Position numbers and translations under genes: made by a program
Notes under the pieces: model-generated
The model's input: the letters and a program-made list of their open reading frames with translations, nothing else
Told to the model about the DNA's origin: nothing
Database searches by the model: none
Source of the DNA: Streptomyces sp. 3214.6
GTDB taxonomy: Bacteria > Actinomycetota > Actinomycetes > Streptomycetales > Streptomycetaceae
NCBI RefSeq assembly: GCF_900129855.1
Contig: NZ_LT670819.1
Span: 4,340,001 to 4,404,000, forward strand
Reading direction: 5' to 3'
DNA: 64,000 nt
Part shown: in pieces, positions 34,217 to 43,019 of the stretch
How the letters are laid out: every line of letters starts with the position of its first letter
Numbering within the stretch: position 1 is the stretch's first letter

Positions 34217-36028
34217 ATGTCGGGCGGGGTTCCGCACCGATCAAGCCGGGTGCGGCAGATAGTGCGAGGTCCGCGCCCCGAGTCCGTACCTGCCCTCGTC
34301 GGCAGAGCGTGTGCCCTCGTGGGTCTGCTGGACGTCGCCGCGGGTGTCTTCCCGCGGTTCCGGCACAGCCGTATGCACACCTTCGCCGAGGTGCTGCCGG
34401 GTTCCTTCGGGCCCTTCGTGGCCGCGCTGTCGCTGAGCGCCGGCGTCCTGCTGCTGCTGCTCGCCCACGGCCTCAAGCGCGGCAAGCGGCGCGCCTGGCG
34501 TGCGGCGGTGGTGCTGCTTCCGGCGGGCGCGGTCGCACAGTTCGTGTACCGGCACTCGATCGTGGGCGCGCTCATCTCGGTCGCGCTCCTGGTGCCGCTG
34601 CTGGTGCACCGCGACCAGTTCGCGGCGCTGCCCGATCCGCGCAGCCGCTGGCGCGCGCTGGCCAACTTCGTCCTCATGGGAGCGGGCTCCCTCGGTCTGG
34701 GGCTGGTCATCGTCAGCGTCCACCCCAACCGCATGATCGGCGACCCGAGCCTGGCCGATCGCATTACGCATGTCCTGTACGGCCTCTTCGGCTTCGAGGG
34801 CCCGGTCGACTACCAGGGCAACACCTCCTGGACCGTCGCCTTCTCACTGGGCGCCCTGGGCTGGATCACCGCGGTGACGACGATCTACCTCGCGTTCCGC
34901 CCCGAACACCCCGCCGCCCGCCTCACCGAGGAGGACGAGACACGCCTGCGCGCCCTGCTGGACAAGCACGGCCGCCGCGACTCCCTCGGCCACTTCGCCC
35001 TGCGCCGCGACAAGGCCGTCGTCTTCTCCCCCAGCGGCAAGGCCGCCGTCACCTACCGCGTCGTCTCCGGCGTGATGCTGGCCAGCGGCGACCCCATCGG
35101 CGACGTCGAGGCCTGGCCCGGCGCGATCGAACGCTTCATGGACGAGGCCAAGGCCCACTCCTGGACCCCGGCCGTCATGGGCTGCTCCGAGACCGGCGGC
35201 GAGGTCTGGACCCGCGAGACCGGCCTGGATGCCCTCGAACTGGGCGACGAGGCGGTGGTGGACGTCGCGGATTTCTCCCTCGCCGGCCGCGCGATGCGCA
35301 ACGTGCGCCAGATGGTCAAGCGCATCGAACGCGCCGGTTACGAGACCCGCGTACGGCGCGTGGGTGACCTCGGCGAAGCCGAACTCGAGCGCGTCCGCCG
35401 CGCCGCCGAGGACTGGCGCGGCACCGACACCGAACGCGGCTTCTCCATGGCCCTGGGCCGCATCGGCGACCCGGGCGACGGCGACTGCCTCATCGCCACC
35501 GCCCACAAGGCCGACGAGACCCCCGGCGAGTACGGCGACCTGAAGGCGATCCTGCACTTCGTGCCCTGGGGCCCGGACGGTGCCTCTTTGGACCTGATGC
35601 GCCGCGATCGCTCCGCCGACCCCGGCATGAACGAGCTCCTCATCGTCGCCGCCCTCCAGGCCGCCCCCAAGTTCGACATCACGCGCGTCTCGCTGAACTT
35701 CGCGATGTTCCGCTCGGCCCTCGCCCGCGGCGAGAAGATCGGCGCCGGACCCGTCCTGCGCGCCTGGCGCGGCCTGCTGGTCTTCCTCTCCCGCTGGTTC
35801 CAGATCGAGTCCCTGTACAAGTTCAACGCCAAGTTCCAGCCCCGCTGGGAACCCCGCTTCGTCGTCTACCGGGCCTCCGGCGACCTCCCCCGCATCGGCT
35901 TCGCCGCCATGCAGGCCGAAGGCTTCGTCGATCTCGCCCTCCCCCTGCCGCGTTTCCTGCGCCGCCGCTCCAGCGCGGCACGCGCGTGTGCGCACACGGT
36001 GGCGGAGAGAGACGTACGGGCGGCATAG
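34217..36028 (+). CDS. MprF-like membrane protein with DUF2156 aminoacyl-lipid transferase domain
   Basis: The 603-residue protein has about six transmembrane helices in the first about 220 residues, then a cytosolic DUF2156 domain (GNAT-like fold) from about residue 260: KAVVFSPSGKAAVTYRVVSGVMLASGDPIGD, ALELGDEAVVDVADFSLAGRAMRNVRQMVKRIERAGYE, FSMALGRIGDPGDGDCLIATAH, and ELLIVAALQAAPKFDITRVSLNFAMFRSALARGE. MprF/LysX enzymes move lysine or alanine from tRNA to phosphatidylglycerol. There is no lysyl-tRNA-synthetase module. ATG 34217 has GGAAG 8 nt upstream; ATGs at 34142 and 34193 are in frame but lack a Shine-Dalgarno. A C-terminal basic stretch (RRRSSAARA) ends the protein. Confidence 0.8.
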   Translation: MSGGVPHRSSRVRQIVRGPRPESVPALVGRACALVGLLDVAAGVFPRFRHSRMHTFAEVLPGSFGPFVAALSLSAGVLLLLLAHGLKRGKRRAWRAAVVLLPAGAVAQFVYRHSIVGALISVALLVPLLVHRDQFAALPDPRSRWRALANFVLMGAGSLGLGLVIVSVHPNRMIGDPSLADRITHVLYGLFGFEGPVDYQGNTSWTVAFSLGALGWITAVTTIYLAFRPEHPAARLTEEDETRLRALLDKHGRRDSLGHFALRRDKAVVFSPSGKAAVTYRVVSGVMLASGDPIGDVEAWPGAIERFMDEAKAHSWTPAVMGCSETGGEVWTRETGLDALELGDEAVVDVADFSLAGRAMRNVRQMVKRIERAGYETRVRRVGDLGEAELERVRRAAEDWRGTDTERGFSMALGRIGDPGDGDCLIATAHKADETPGEYGDLKAILHFVPWGPDGASLDLMRRDRSADPGMNELLIVAALQAAPKFDITRVSLNFAMFRSALARGEKIGAGPVLRAWRGLLVFLSRWFQIESLYKFNAKFQPRWEPRFVVYRASGDLPRIGFAAMQAEGFVDLALPLPRFLRRRSSAARACAHTVAERDVRAA

Positions 36029-36053
36029 CCGCACGATGGAGGCAACGGGACCC

Positions 36054-36081
36054 GGGCCCGGGCCGCACGCGGTCCGGGCCC
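36054..36081 (+). terminator. Hairpin after the MprF-like gene
   Basis: GGGCCCGGGCCGC (36054-36066) pairs with GCGGTCCGGGCCC (36069-36081), 13 bp with one G-T wobble and a 2-nt tip that will open in practice. It is followed by TTCC rather than a T-tract. It lies 25 bp after the stop codon and just before the folP promoter. Confidence 0.6.
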
Positions 36082-36103
36082 TTCCTGGGCCTACGCTGAA
36101 CGT

Positions 36104-37075
36104 ATGAGCAAGCAGAGCGGACGCGGGCGCGTCGACGGCCTTCCGGATTGGGACCGCTGCGCGGTCATGGGAGTCGTCAACGTGACCCCCGACTCCTTCT
36201 CCGACGGCGGCCGCTGGTTCGACACGACGGCCGCCGTCAAGCACGGCCTCCAACTCGTCGCCGAGGGCGCGGACCTGGTCGACGTCGGTGGTGAGTCCAC
36301 CCGCCCCGGCGCCACCCGCGTCGACGAGGCCGAGGAGCTGCGCCGGGTCGTCCCCGTCGTCCGCGGTCTCGCCTCCGAGGGCGTCGTCGTCTCCGTCGAC
36401 ACGATGCGCGCCTCCGTCGCCGCCCAAGCCCTCGCGGCCGGCGCCGCCCTCGTCAACGACGTCAGCGGCGGCCTCGCCGACCCGGCGATGATCCCGGCCG
36501 TGGCGGACGCGGGCGCCCCCTTCGTCGTCATGCACTGGCGCGGCTTCCTGGAGGGCGGCAACGTCAAGGGCGTCTACGCCGACGTCGTCGCCGACGTCGT
36601 GGACGAACTGCACGCGCGCGTGGACGCCGTCCTCGCGGGCGGCATCGCCCCGGACCGCATCGTCGTCGACCCGGGCCTCGGCTTCTCCAAGGAGGCCGAC
36701 CACGACCTCTCGCTGCTGGCCCACCTCGACCGCCTGCGGTCCCTCGGCCACCCGCTGCTCGTCGCCGCCTCCCGCAAGCGTTTCCTCGGCCGCGTCCTCG
36801 CCGGCCCCGGGAGCGCGCCGCCGCCCGCGCGCGAGCGCGACGCCGCCACCGCCGCCGTCTCCGCTCTCGTCGCCCAGGCCGGCGCCTGGGCGGTCCGCGT
36901 GCACGAGGTACGCGCGACGGCGGACGCGGTACGGGTCGCACGCGCCGTGGAGGAGGCGCGCGAGGCAGGCGACACGCCCGACACGCACAACACTCAGGAC
37001 GCGCACCCCGGCGCACACCGTCCGCACGGCCCACACGGCCCACGCGGCCCGCACGGCGCAGAAGGAGCCCGGTGA
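36104..37075 (+). CDS. folP: Dihydropteroate synthase FolP
   Basis: FolP condenses p-aminobenzoate with hydroxymethyl-dihydropterin pyrophosphate; it is the sulfonamide target. The 323-residue protein shows GVVNVTPDSFSDGG near residue 23, VDVGGESTRPGAT near 62, VSVDTMRASVA, VNDVSGG, IVVDPGLGFSKEADHDL, and VAASRKRFLGRVL near 225. Relative to typical DHPS (about 280 aa) it has a C-terminal His/Pro/Gly-rich tail (HRPHGPHGPRGPHG). TACGCT ends 6 nt before ATG 36104, with no Shine-Dalgarno, so it is probably leaderless. It starts the folate gene block; the next gene overlaps by 4 nt. Confidence 0.95.
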   Translation: MSKQSGRGRVDGLPDWDRCAVMGVVNVTPDSFSDGGRWFDTTAAVKHGLQLVAEGADLVDVGGESTRPGATRVDEAEELRRVVPVVRGLASEGVVVSVDTMRASVAAQALAAGAALVNDVSGGLADPAMIPAVADAGAPFVVMHWRGFLEGGNVKGVYADVVADVVDELHARVDAVLAGGIAPDRIVVDPGLGFSKEADHDLSLLAHLDRLRSLGHPLLVAASRKRFLGRVLAGPGSAPPPARERDAATAAVSALVAQAGAWAVRVHEVRATADAVRVARAVEEAREAGDTPDTHNTQDAHPGAHRPHGPHGPRGPHGAEGAR

Positions 37076-37584
37076 GCGCCCCCCACACCGATGTCGAGCA
37101 GGTCGCGGCCGCCAACACCGCCTTCTACGAAGCACTGGAACAGGGCGACTTCGAAGGGGTGTCCTCGCTCTGGCTCGCCCCGGCCGACCTGGGCGTGGAC
37201 GAGACCTACCACGACCCGGCGGACGTCGGCGTGATCTCCTGCGTGCACCCCGGCTGGCCCGTGCTGACCGGCCGCGGCGAGGTCCTCAGGTCGTACGCGC
37301 TGATCATGGCGAACACCGACTACATCCAGTTCTTCCTCACCGATGTGCATGTCTCCGTCACCGGCGACACCGCGGTCGTGACCTGCACCGAGAACATCCT
37401 CAGCGGCGGCCCCGCGCCGGAGGACGGCGAGGAGCTCGGGCCGCTCGTCGGCCAGCTGGTGGTCGCCACGAACGTGTTCCGCCGCACATCCGACGGCTGG
37501 AAGCTGTGGTCGCACCACGGCTCTCCGGTGCTGGCCGAAAACGACGAGCCCGAGGACTCCGAGGACGAGGACACCCCCTCCTGA
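37072..37584 (+). CDS. NTF2-like (SnoaL/DUF4440-type) domain protein in the folate operon
   Basis: The 170-residue protein fits the cone-shaped alpha+beta NTF2 fold: helix VEQVAAANTAFYEALEQGDFEGVSSLWL, CVHPGWPVLTGRGEVLRSYALIMANTDYIQFFLTDVHVSVTGDTAVVTCTENIL, then VVATNVFRRTSDGWKLWSHHGSPV. An acidic tail (ENDEPEDSEDEDTPS) ends it. The fold is used for binding small ligands or as an enzyme scaffold; no catalytic residues can be assigned. GTG 37072 overlaps the folP stop (GTGA), so it is co-translated with folP. Its conserved position suggests a link to folate metabolism, but that is inference. Confidence 0.8.
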   Translation: MSAPHTDVEQVAAANTAFYEALEQGDFEGVSSLWLAPADLGVDETYHDPADVGVISCVHPGWPVLTGRGEVLRSYALIMANTDYIQFFLTDVHVSVTGDTAVVTCTENILSGGPAPEDGEELGPLVGQLVVATNVFRRTSDGWKLWSHHGSPVLAENDEPEDSEDEDTPS

Positions 37585-37831
37585 ACGGGTAGAGGACCCA
37601 CAGGGACCAAGAAGTGGTTGGAATCACGAACCCATGGGTAGGCGCGGCTACCGACGTGTGAGCCGCCGGGCGCCCCAAGGAAAACACCCGGTGAACACTC
37701 CTGGCTCCGACCCGGGCCACCGCGGCCGGGGCCAGGGTCTGTCAGTGCTCGCAGGTAGATTCGTTCGAGGGCCGGGGCGTTGCCCGCACCCGGTACGCAC
37801 CGGCCGAACCGACGACTGCAGGAGGATTCGC

Positions 37832-38191
37832 GTGGATCGTGTCGCGCTGCGCGGCCTGAAGGCCCGCGGGTACCACGGCGTGTTCCCCAAGGAACGCGAG
37901 GAGGGGCAGACCTTCATCGTGGACCTCGTCCTGGGCCTGGACACCCGGCCGGCCGCCGCCGACGACGACCTGGCGAAGACCGTGCACTACGGCATCGTGG
38001 CGGAGGAGGTCGTGGCCGTCGTCCAGGGCGACCCCGTCGACCTCATCGAGACGCTCGCCGAGCGCATCGCCCAGGCCTGCCTGAAGCACGAAGGGGTCCA
38101 GGAGGTCGAGGTCTGCGTCCACAAACCGGACGCCCCGATCACCGTCCCCTTCGACGACGTGACCGTCACCATCACCCGGAGCCGTGCATGA
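37832..38191 (+). CDS. folB: Dihydroneopterin aldolase FolB
   Basis: FolB converts dihydroneopterin to 6-hydroxymethyl-dihydropterin and glycolaldehyde. The 119-residue protein has VALRGLKARGYHGVFPKEREEGQTFIVDLVL (with the conserved Glu/Tyr region), KTVHYGIVAEEV, DLIETLAERIAQACL (catalytic Glu) and CVHKPDAPI (catalytic Lys). GTG 37832 is the start; GGAGGA at 37821-37826. A 247-bp gap separates it from the NTF2-like gene and contains a possible TAGATT -10 near 37757, so a second promoter is likely. It overlaps folK by 4 nt. Confidence 0.95.
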   Translation: MDRVALRGLKARGYHGVFPKEREEGQTFIVDLVLGLDTRPAAADDDLAKTVHYGIVAEEVVAVVQGDPVDLIETLAERIAQACLKHEGVQEVEVCVHKPDAPITVPFDDVTVTITRSRA

Positions 38192-38799
38192 CCGCGTTCT
38201 TCACCGAGGGTCAGAGCGACCCGACTGTACAGCCGGTACCCGCCTCCGTCGTCGAGAAGGTCGACGCCGCCGACACCACCCTGCACAACCCCCAACGGGC
38301 CGTGATCTCCCTCGGCGCCAACCTCGGCAACCGTCTGGAGACCCTCCAGGGCGCCATCGACGCCCTGGAGGACACCCCGGGCGTCCGCATCAAGGCCGTC
38401 TCCCCGGTGTACGAGACCGAGCCGTGGGGCGTCGAGCCCGGCAGTCAGCCGTCGTACTTCAACGCGGTGATCCTGCTGAAGACGACCCTGCCGCCGTCCT
38501 CGCTCCTGGAGCGGGCGCACGCCGTCGAGGAGGCCTTCCACCGGGTACGGGACGAGCGCTGGGGCGCCCGCACCCTCGACGTCGACATCGTCGCGTACGC
38601 CGATGTCGTCGACGACGACCCGACCCTCACGCTCCCCCACCCCCGCGCCCACGAACGCGCCTTCGTCCTCGCCCCCTGGCACGACGTGGAGCCCGAGGCC
38701 CAACTCCCCGGGCGTGGCGCGGTCGCCGACCTCCTCGACGCCGTCACCCGCGAGGGCATCGCGGCCCGCAAGGACCTGGAACTCCAGCTGCCCGAGTAG
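38188..38799 (+). CDS. folK: 2-amino-4-hydroxy-6-hydroxymethyldihydropteridine pyrophosphokinase FolK
   Basis: FolK transfers pyrophosphate from ATP to 6-hydroxymethyl-dihydropterin. The 203-residue protein has the HPPK core: AVISLGANLGNRLETLQGAIDAL, AVSPVYETEPWGVEPG, SQPSYFNAVILLKTTL, RWGARTLDVDIVAY (Mg-binding Asp pair) and LTLPHPRAHERAFVLAPW. There is an extra N-terminal segment of about 35 residues (TAFFTEGQSDPTVQPVPASVVEKVDAADTT) ahead of the fold, not seen in E. coli HPPK. ATG 38188 overlaps the folB stop as ATGA. In S. coelicolor the same folB-folK order occurs. Confidence 0.95.
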   Translation: MTAFFTEGQSDPTVQPVPASVVEKVDAADTTLHNPQRAVISLGANLGNRLETLQGAIDALEDTPGVRIKAVSPVYETEPWGVEPGSQPSYFNAVILLKTTLPPSSLLERAHAVEEAFHRVRDERWGARTLDVDIVAYADVVDDDPTLTLPHPRAHERAFVLAPWHDVEPEAQLPGRGAVADLLDAVTREGIAARKDLELQLPE

Positions 38800-38871
38800 T
38801 CGTTAAGGTCAGGAAGACCACTGCCCGCGCGCTGTCCGCGCCCGCGGGCTCGGGGGAGCTGAAGGGACACC

Positions 38872-39357
38872 GTGAGAGAGCTGCGCATCAGGGTGCTGGC
38901 CGGCGTGTTCGTCGTCGCCGCGATCCTGTCCTGGGCGGGTGCCCGCCTCTGGAACTCGATCGGGACCCTCCCCAGCGTCCCGCTGGCCGCCCCCATCGTG
39001 CTCGCCCTGATCGCCGTGGTCCTGCTCGCGACGGCGTTCTCACTGCGCGGGCGTCTCAAGGCCCAGCGTGAGCGGCGCCCCGGGGCCAAGGGAGTCGACC
39101 CCTTGATGGCGGCCCGCGCCGTTGTCTTCGGTCAGGCCAGCGCGCTGGTGGCCGCCCTGGTCTCCGGCATGTACGGAGGCACGGGCGTCTTTCTCCTGGA
39201 GTCCCTCGACATCCCGGCCCGTCGCGATCAGGCCATCTACGCGGGCTTCTCGGTCCTGGCGGGCATCGCGGTCATAGCGGCGGCCATCTTCCTGGAACGC
39301 GTCTGCAGGCTCCCCGAGGACGACGACCACCAAAACGGCGCAGCGTCGACGGCGTGA
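38872..39357 (+). CDS. DUF3180 integral membrane protein
   Basis: The 161-residue protein has four predicted transmembrane helices (about residues 7-25, 38-60, 78-103 and 118-140), with a basic loop (RGRLKAQRERRPGAKGVDPLMAARAVVFGQASALVAALVSGMYGG) between TM2 and TM3. The DUF3180 family is almost confined to actinobacteria and is commonly found downstream of folK; its function is not known. GTG 38872 with AAGGGA upstream. It is 72 bp after folK, same strand, and ends 45 bp before the convergent folE. Confidence 0.88.
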   Translation: MRELRIRVLAGVFVVAAILSWAGARLWNSIGTLPSVPLAAPIVLALIAVVLLATAFSLRGRLKAQRERRPGAKGVDPLMAARAVVFGQASALVAALVSGMYGGTGVFLLESLDIPARRDQAIYAGFSVLAGIAVIAAAIFLERVCRLPEDDDHQNGAASTA

Positions 39358-39402
39358 CGCCGCGCGTGCGAACGCAGGCGGGACGGGCGAAGCAGGCCGG
39401 CG

Positions 39403-40008
39403 TCAGTCCGCCATGATCAGGCTCATCGCCTCGTTGCGCGTCGCCGCGTCCCGCAGCTGCCCGCGGACCGCCGACGTGATGGTCTTGGCGCCGGGCTTGC
39501 GAATGCCCCGCATGGACATGCACATGTGCTCGCACTCGATGACGACGATCACACCGCGCGGCTCCAGAATCCCCATCAGGGAGTCGGCGATCTGCGTGGT
39601 GAGACGTTCCTGCACCTGCGGTCGGCGAGCGTAGACGTCCACGAGGCGGGCCAGCTTCGACAGACCGGTGATCTTCCCGCTGGTGGAGGGGATGTAACCG
39701 ACGTGGGCGACGCCTCTGAACGGCACCAGATGGTGTTCACAGGTGCTGAACACCTCGATGTCCTTCACCAGCACCATCTCGTCGTGCCCGAGGTCGAACG
39801 TCGTGGTCAGGACGTCCTCGGGCTGCTGCCACAGCCCCGCGAATATCTCCTTGTACGCCCGCGCCACCCGTCCCGGCGTCTCGCGGAGGCCCTCACGGTC
39901 CGGGTCCTCGCCGACCGCGATCAGCAGTTCGCGTACGGCGTTCTCGGCGCGCTTCTCGTCGAACTCGCCGATGGAGCCTTCACCGTCCAGCGTCACGGGG
40001 TCGGTCAT
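39403..40008 (-). CDS. folE: GTP cyclohydrolase I FolE
   Basis: FolE converts GTP to dihydroneopterin triphosphate, the first step of folate synthesis, as a zinc-dependent homodecamer. The 201-residue protein keeps STCEHHLVPFRGVAHVGYIPS (zinc Cys and His) near residue 90, GLSKLARLVDVYARRPQVQERLT, and the later zinc Cys in VIECEHMCMSMRGIRKPG. ATG 40008 (MTDPVTLDG) is chosen because the upstream frame is not conserved sequence. It follows the ftsH terminator on the same strand and is convergent with the fol operon on the other strand, so all folate steps cluster here. Confidence 0.95.
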   Translation of the reverse strand: MTDPVTLDGEGSIGEFDEKRAENAVRELLIAVGEDPDREGLRETPGRVARAYKEIFAGLWQQPEDVLTTTFDLGHDEMVLVKDIEVFSTCEHHLVPFRGVAHVGYIPSTSGKITGLSKLARLVDVYARRPQVQERLTTQIADSLMGILEPRGVIVVIECEHMCMSMRGIRKPGAKTITSAVRGQLRDAATRNEAMSLIMAD

Positions 40009-40087
40009 CTGGTGCCTCGTTCCTGTGCGGGTTCGCGCGTGTGGGGCACGCGCCTCATCTGCGGGCATAAAGAATCGGTCATACGAA

Positions 40088-40127
40088 ATGCCGCGCCCCC
40101 CAGGCTAGGTCCTGGGGGGCGCGGCAT
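40088..40127 (-). terminator. Strong terminator after ftsH
   Basis: A perfect 17-bp inverted repeat: ATGCCGCGCCCCCCAGG (40088-40104) with CCTGGGGGGCGCGGCAT (40111-40127), 6-nt loop, 34 bp after the ftsH stop. It separates ftsH from folE. Confidence 0.93.
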
Positions 40128-40161
40128 CCATTCCGGGCCTGGTGGGGCTCCCGGAGCCGGG

Positions 40162-42201
40162 TCAGCTCTCCGGGCGGTCCTCCGGGGCGGGCTCGGCCAC
40201 CGGGCTGGACTCCACCGCGGTGGACTTGGCGGTGGAGATCGCCGGCGTCGCGCCGTTGGCGCCGTTCGTCAGTGCGAGCTCCTTGGGGGAGAGCACCGGC
40301 GGACGGGTGGAGGGCGTGCGCCGCGAGGAGCCGGTCCAGGCGGGCCGTGCCGGGCGCTTGACGATGGCCGAGAAGATCTCGGCGATCTCCTCCTTGCCCA
40401 GCGTCTCCTTCTCCAGCAGCTGAAGCACCAGGTTGTCGAGGACGTCGCGGTTCTCGACCAGGATCTCCCAGGCCTCGTTGTGCGCGTTCTCGATGAGCTT
40501 CTTGACTTCCTCGTCCACCAGGGCGGCGACCTCTTCCGAGTAGTCGCGCTGGTGAGCCATCTCACGGCCGAGGAACGGCTCGGTGTTGTCGCCGCCGAAC
40601 TTGATGGCGCCCAGACGCTCGGTCATGCCGTACTGGGTGACCATCGCCCGCGCGGTCGCCGTGGCCTTCTCGATGTCGTTCGCGGCACCCGTGGTCGGGT
40701 CGTGGAAGACGAGCTCCTCCGCCGCTCGGCCGCCCAGCATGTAGGCCAGCTGGTCGAGCATCTCGTTGCGGGTGGTGGAGTACTTGTCCTCGTCCGGGAG
40801 CACCATCGTGTAGCCGAGGGCACGGCCGCGGGACAGGATGGTGATCTTGTGGACCGGGTCGGAGTTCGGCGAAGCCGCCGCGACCAGGGCGTGACCGCCC
40901 TCGTGGTACGCGGTGATCTTCTTCTCCTTGTCCGACATGATCCGGGTCCGCTTCTGCGGGCCCGCGACCACACGGTCGATCGCCTCGTCCAGCATGTGGT
41001 TGTCGATCAGCTTCAGGTCCGAGCGGGCCGTCAGCAGCGCGGCCTCGTTCAGCACGTTGGAGAGATCGGCGCCCGTGAAGCCGGGGGTGCGGCGGGCGAC
41101 GGCGGCCAGGTCGACGTCGGGCGCGACCGGCTTGCCCTTCTGGTGAACCTTGAGGATCTCCAGACGGCCCTGCATGTCCGGGCGGTCGACCGCGATCTGG
41201 CGGTCGAAGCGGCCGGGGCGCAGAAGGGCCGGGTCGAGGATGTCGGGTCGGTTCGTCGCGGCGATGAGGATCACACCGCCCTTGACGTCGAAGCCGTCCA
41301 TCTCGACGAGCAGCTGGTTCAGCGTCTGCTCGCGCTCGTCGTGACCGCCGCCGAGGCCGGCGCCGCGGTGGCGGCCGACCGCGTCGATCTCGTCGACGAA
41401 GACGATCGCCGGGGCGTTCGCCTTGGCCTGCTCGAAGAGGTCACGGACTCGGGAGGCACCGACACCGACGAACATCTCGACGAAGTCGGAACCGGAGATC
41501 GAGTAGAAGGGGACGCCCGCCTCGCCGGCGACGGCGCGCGCGAGCAGGGTCTTGCCAGTGCCGGGAGGCCCGTACAGGAGCACACCCTTGGGGATCTTGG
41601 CGCCGACGGCCTGGAACTTCGCCGGTTCCTGGAGGAACTCCTTGATCTCGTGGAGTTCCTCGACGGCCTCGTCCGAGCCGGCGACGTCGGCGAACGTCGT
41701 CTTCGGGGTGTCCTTGGTGATGAGCTTGGCCTTGGACTTCCCGAAGTTCATTACCCGGGAGCCGCCGCCCTGCATCTGATTCATCAGGAACAGGAACACG
41801 ACCACGATGAGAACAAAGGGGAGCAGGGACAGCAGGATCCCGACGAAGGCGTTCTGCTTCGTCGGCGAGACCGTATAGCCGTCCGGAATCTGCTTGTCCT
41901 GGTACTTGGTCTGCAGCGTGTTGGCGATGGTCACGCCCTGATCGCCGATATAGCTCGCCTGGATCTTCGAGCTGCCCTCGATCTTTGTGCCGTCCTTGAG
42001 CGTGGCCTTGATGGTCTGCTCGTCACCGGTGGTGAGCTTGGCCGACTCGACCTTGTTGTCGTTGATCGCTGCAATGACCTGGCCTGTGTCCACCGTCTTG
42101 TAGCCGCCGGACGAGCCGACGACCTGCATCAACACGACCACGGCAAGGACGGCCAGCACGATCCACATGACCGGCCCACGGAAGTATCGCTTCACGTCCA
42201 T
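40162..42201 (-). CDS. ftsH: ATP-dependent zinc metalloprotease FtsH
   Basis: The membrane-bound AAA+ protease removes damaged membrane and short-lived cytosolic proteins. The 679-residue protein has TM1 at residues about 10-28, an extracytoplasmic domain, TM2 at about 117-137, the AAA module with Walker A YGPPGTGKT, Walker B PAIVFVDEID and the SRH ATNRPDILDPALLRPGRFDRQ, and the zinc motif HEGGH in TAYHEGGHALV near 440. The C-terminal about 60 residues (after IVKRPARPAW) are Ser/Thr/Pro/Ala-rich and probably disordered. ATG 42201 lacks a clear Shine-Dalgarno, but starts at the family consensus MDVKRYF. Confidence 0.97.
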   Translation of the reverse strand: MDVKRYFRGPVMWIVLAVLAVVVLMQVVGSSGGYKTVDTGQVIAAINDNKVESAKLTTGDEQTIKATLKDGTKIEGSSKIQASYIGDQGVTIANTLQTKYQDKQIPDGYTVSPTKQNAFVGILLSLLPFVLIVVVFLFLMNQMQGGGSRVMNFGKSKAKLITKDTPKTTFADVAGSDEAVEELHEIKEFLQEPAKFQAVGAKIPKGVLLYGPPGTGKTLLARAVAGEAGVPFYSISGSDFVEMFVGVGASRVRDLFEQAKANAPAIVFVDEIDAVGRHRGAGLGGGHDEREQTLNQLLVEMDGFDVKGGVILIAATNRPDILDPALLRPGRFDRQIAVDRPDMQGRLEILKVHQKGKPVAPDVDLAAVARRTPGFTGADLSNVLNEAALLTARSDLKLIDNHMLDEAIDRVVAGPQKRTRIMSDKEKKITAYHEGGHALVAAASPNSDPVHKITILSRGRALGYTMVLPDEDKYSTTRNEMLDQLAYMLGGRAAEELVFHDPTTGAANDIEKATATARAMVTQYGMTERLGAIKFGGDNTEPFLGREMAHQRDYSEEVAALVDEEVKKLIENAHNEAWEILVENRDVLDNLVLQLLEKETLGKEEIAEIFSAIVKRPARPAWTGSSRRTPSTRPPVLSPKELALTNGANGATPAISTAKSTAVESSPVAEPAPEDRPES

Positions 42202-42386
42202 CCATACGGAGCGGTGTCGCCCCGTCCCTCCTGCCACAGTGAGTTTGATAAGACAGTTCTTCTGACGGTACCCCAGCTTTGTCACGCGAAGCCGCACGGA
42301 ACGGCTGGCGCACCCGTCTGCATGCTCCAACGGCGAGAGGGCCGCAGGGGTTCCCGATCTTCGTACGGGGCTTGAGCCCTTCGGGT

Positions 42387-42965
42387 TCAGCCGCCGTAGA
42401 CGTGAGGCGCGAGCGTACCGACGAACGGGAGGTTGCGGTACTTCTCGGCGTAGTCGAGGCCGTAGCCGACGACGAACTCGTTGGGGATGTCGAAGCCGAC
42501 CCACTGCACGTCGATGGCGACCTTGGCGGCCTCGGGCTTGCGCAGCAGCGTGCACACCTTCAGGGAGGCGGGCTCGCGCGAGCCGAGGTTGGACAGCAGC
42601 CAGGACAGGGTCAGCCCGGAGTCGATGATGTCCTCGACGATCAGGACGTGCTTGCCCTTGATGTCGGTGTCGAGGTCCTTGAGGATCCGCACCACACCGG
42701 AGGACTGGGTGCCCGCGCCGTAGGACGACACGGCCATCCAGTCCATGGTGACGGGGGTGGACAGCGCTCGGGCGAGGTCGGCCATGACCATCACGGCGCC
42801 CTTGAGGACGCCGACGATGAGCAGGTCCTTGCCCGCGTACTCCGCGTCGATCTTCGCGGCCAGCTCGGCCAGCTTCGCGTCGATCTCTTCCTTGGTGATG
42901 AGCACCTCTTTGAGGTCGGTGCCCATGTCTTTCGCGTCCACCCGCATCACTTTCGGTTGTCCCAC
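42387..42965 (-). CDS. hpt: Hypoxanthine phosphoribosyltransferase Hpt
   Basis: Hpt salvages hypoxanthine and guanine with PRPP. The 192-residue protein has LLIVGVLKGAVMVMADLARAL (early PRPP-binding loop region), the hood-loop SYGAGTQSSG, the PRPP motif VLIVEDIIDSGLTLSWLL, and VGFDIPNEFVVGYGLDYAEKYRNLP. The start GTG 42965 is taken from the open frame; an in-frame ATG at residue 7 (MRVDAKDMG) is an equally good candidate and is the start I remember for S. coelicolor. The tilS-hpt-ftsH order is a long-standing bacterial synteny. It lies 54 bp after tilS. Confidence 0.93.
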   Translation of the reverse strand: MGQPKVMRVDAKDMGTDLKEVLITKEEIDAKLAELAAKIDAEYAGKDLLIVGVLKGAVMVMADLARALSTPVTMDWMAVSSYGAGTQSSGVVRILKDLDTDIKGKHVLIVEDIIDSGLTLSWLLSNLGSREPASLKVCTLLRKPEAAKVAIDVQWVGFDIPNEFVVGYGLDYAEKYRNLPFVGTLAPHVYGG

Positions 42966-43019
42966 CGGCCACCGGGACCGCCCACGACCACGTAAGCGGT
43001 CCTGCCGGAGGGCCCGGAT

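Noticed and set aside
39526..42375. 949-codon open frame on the plus strand opposite folE and ftsH
   Set aside because: Shadow of ftsH and folE. The translation crosses the terminator and is low-complexity.
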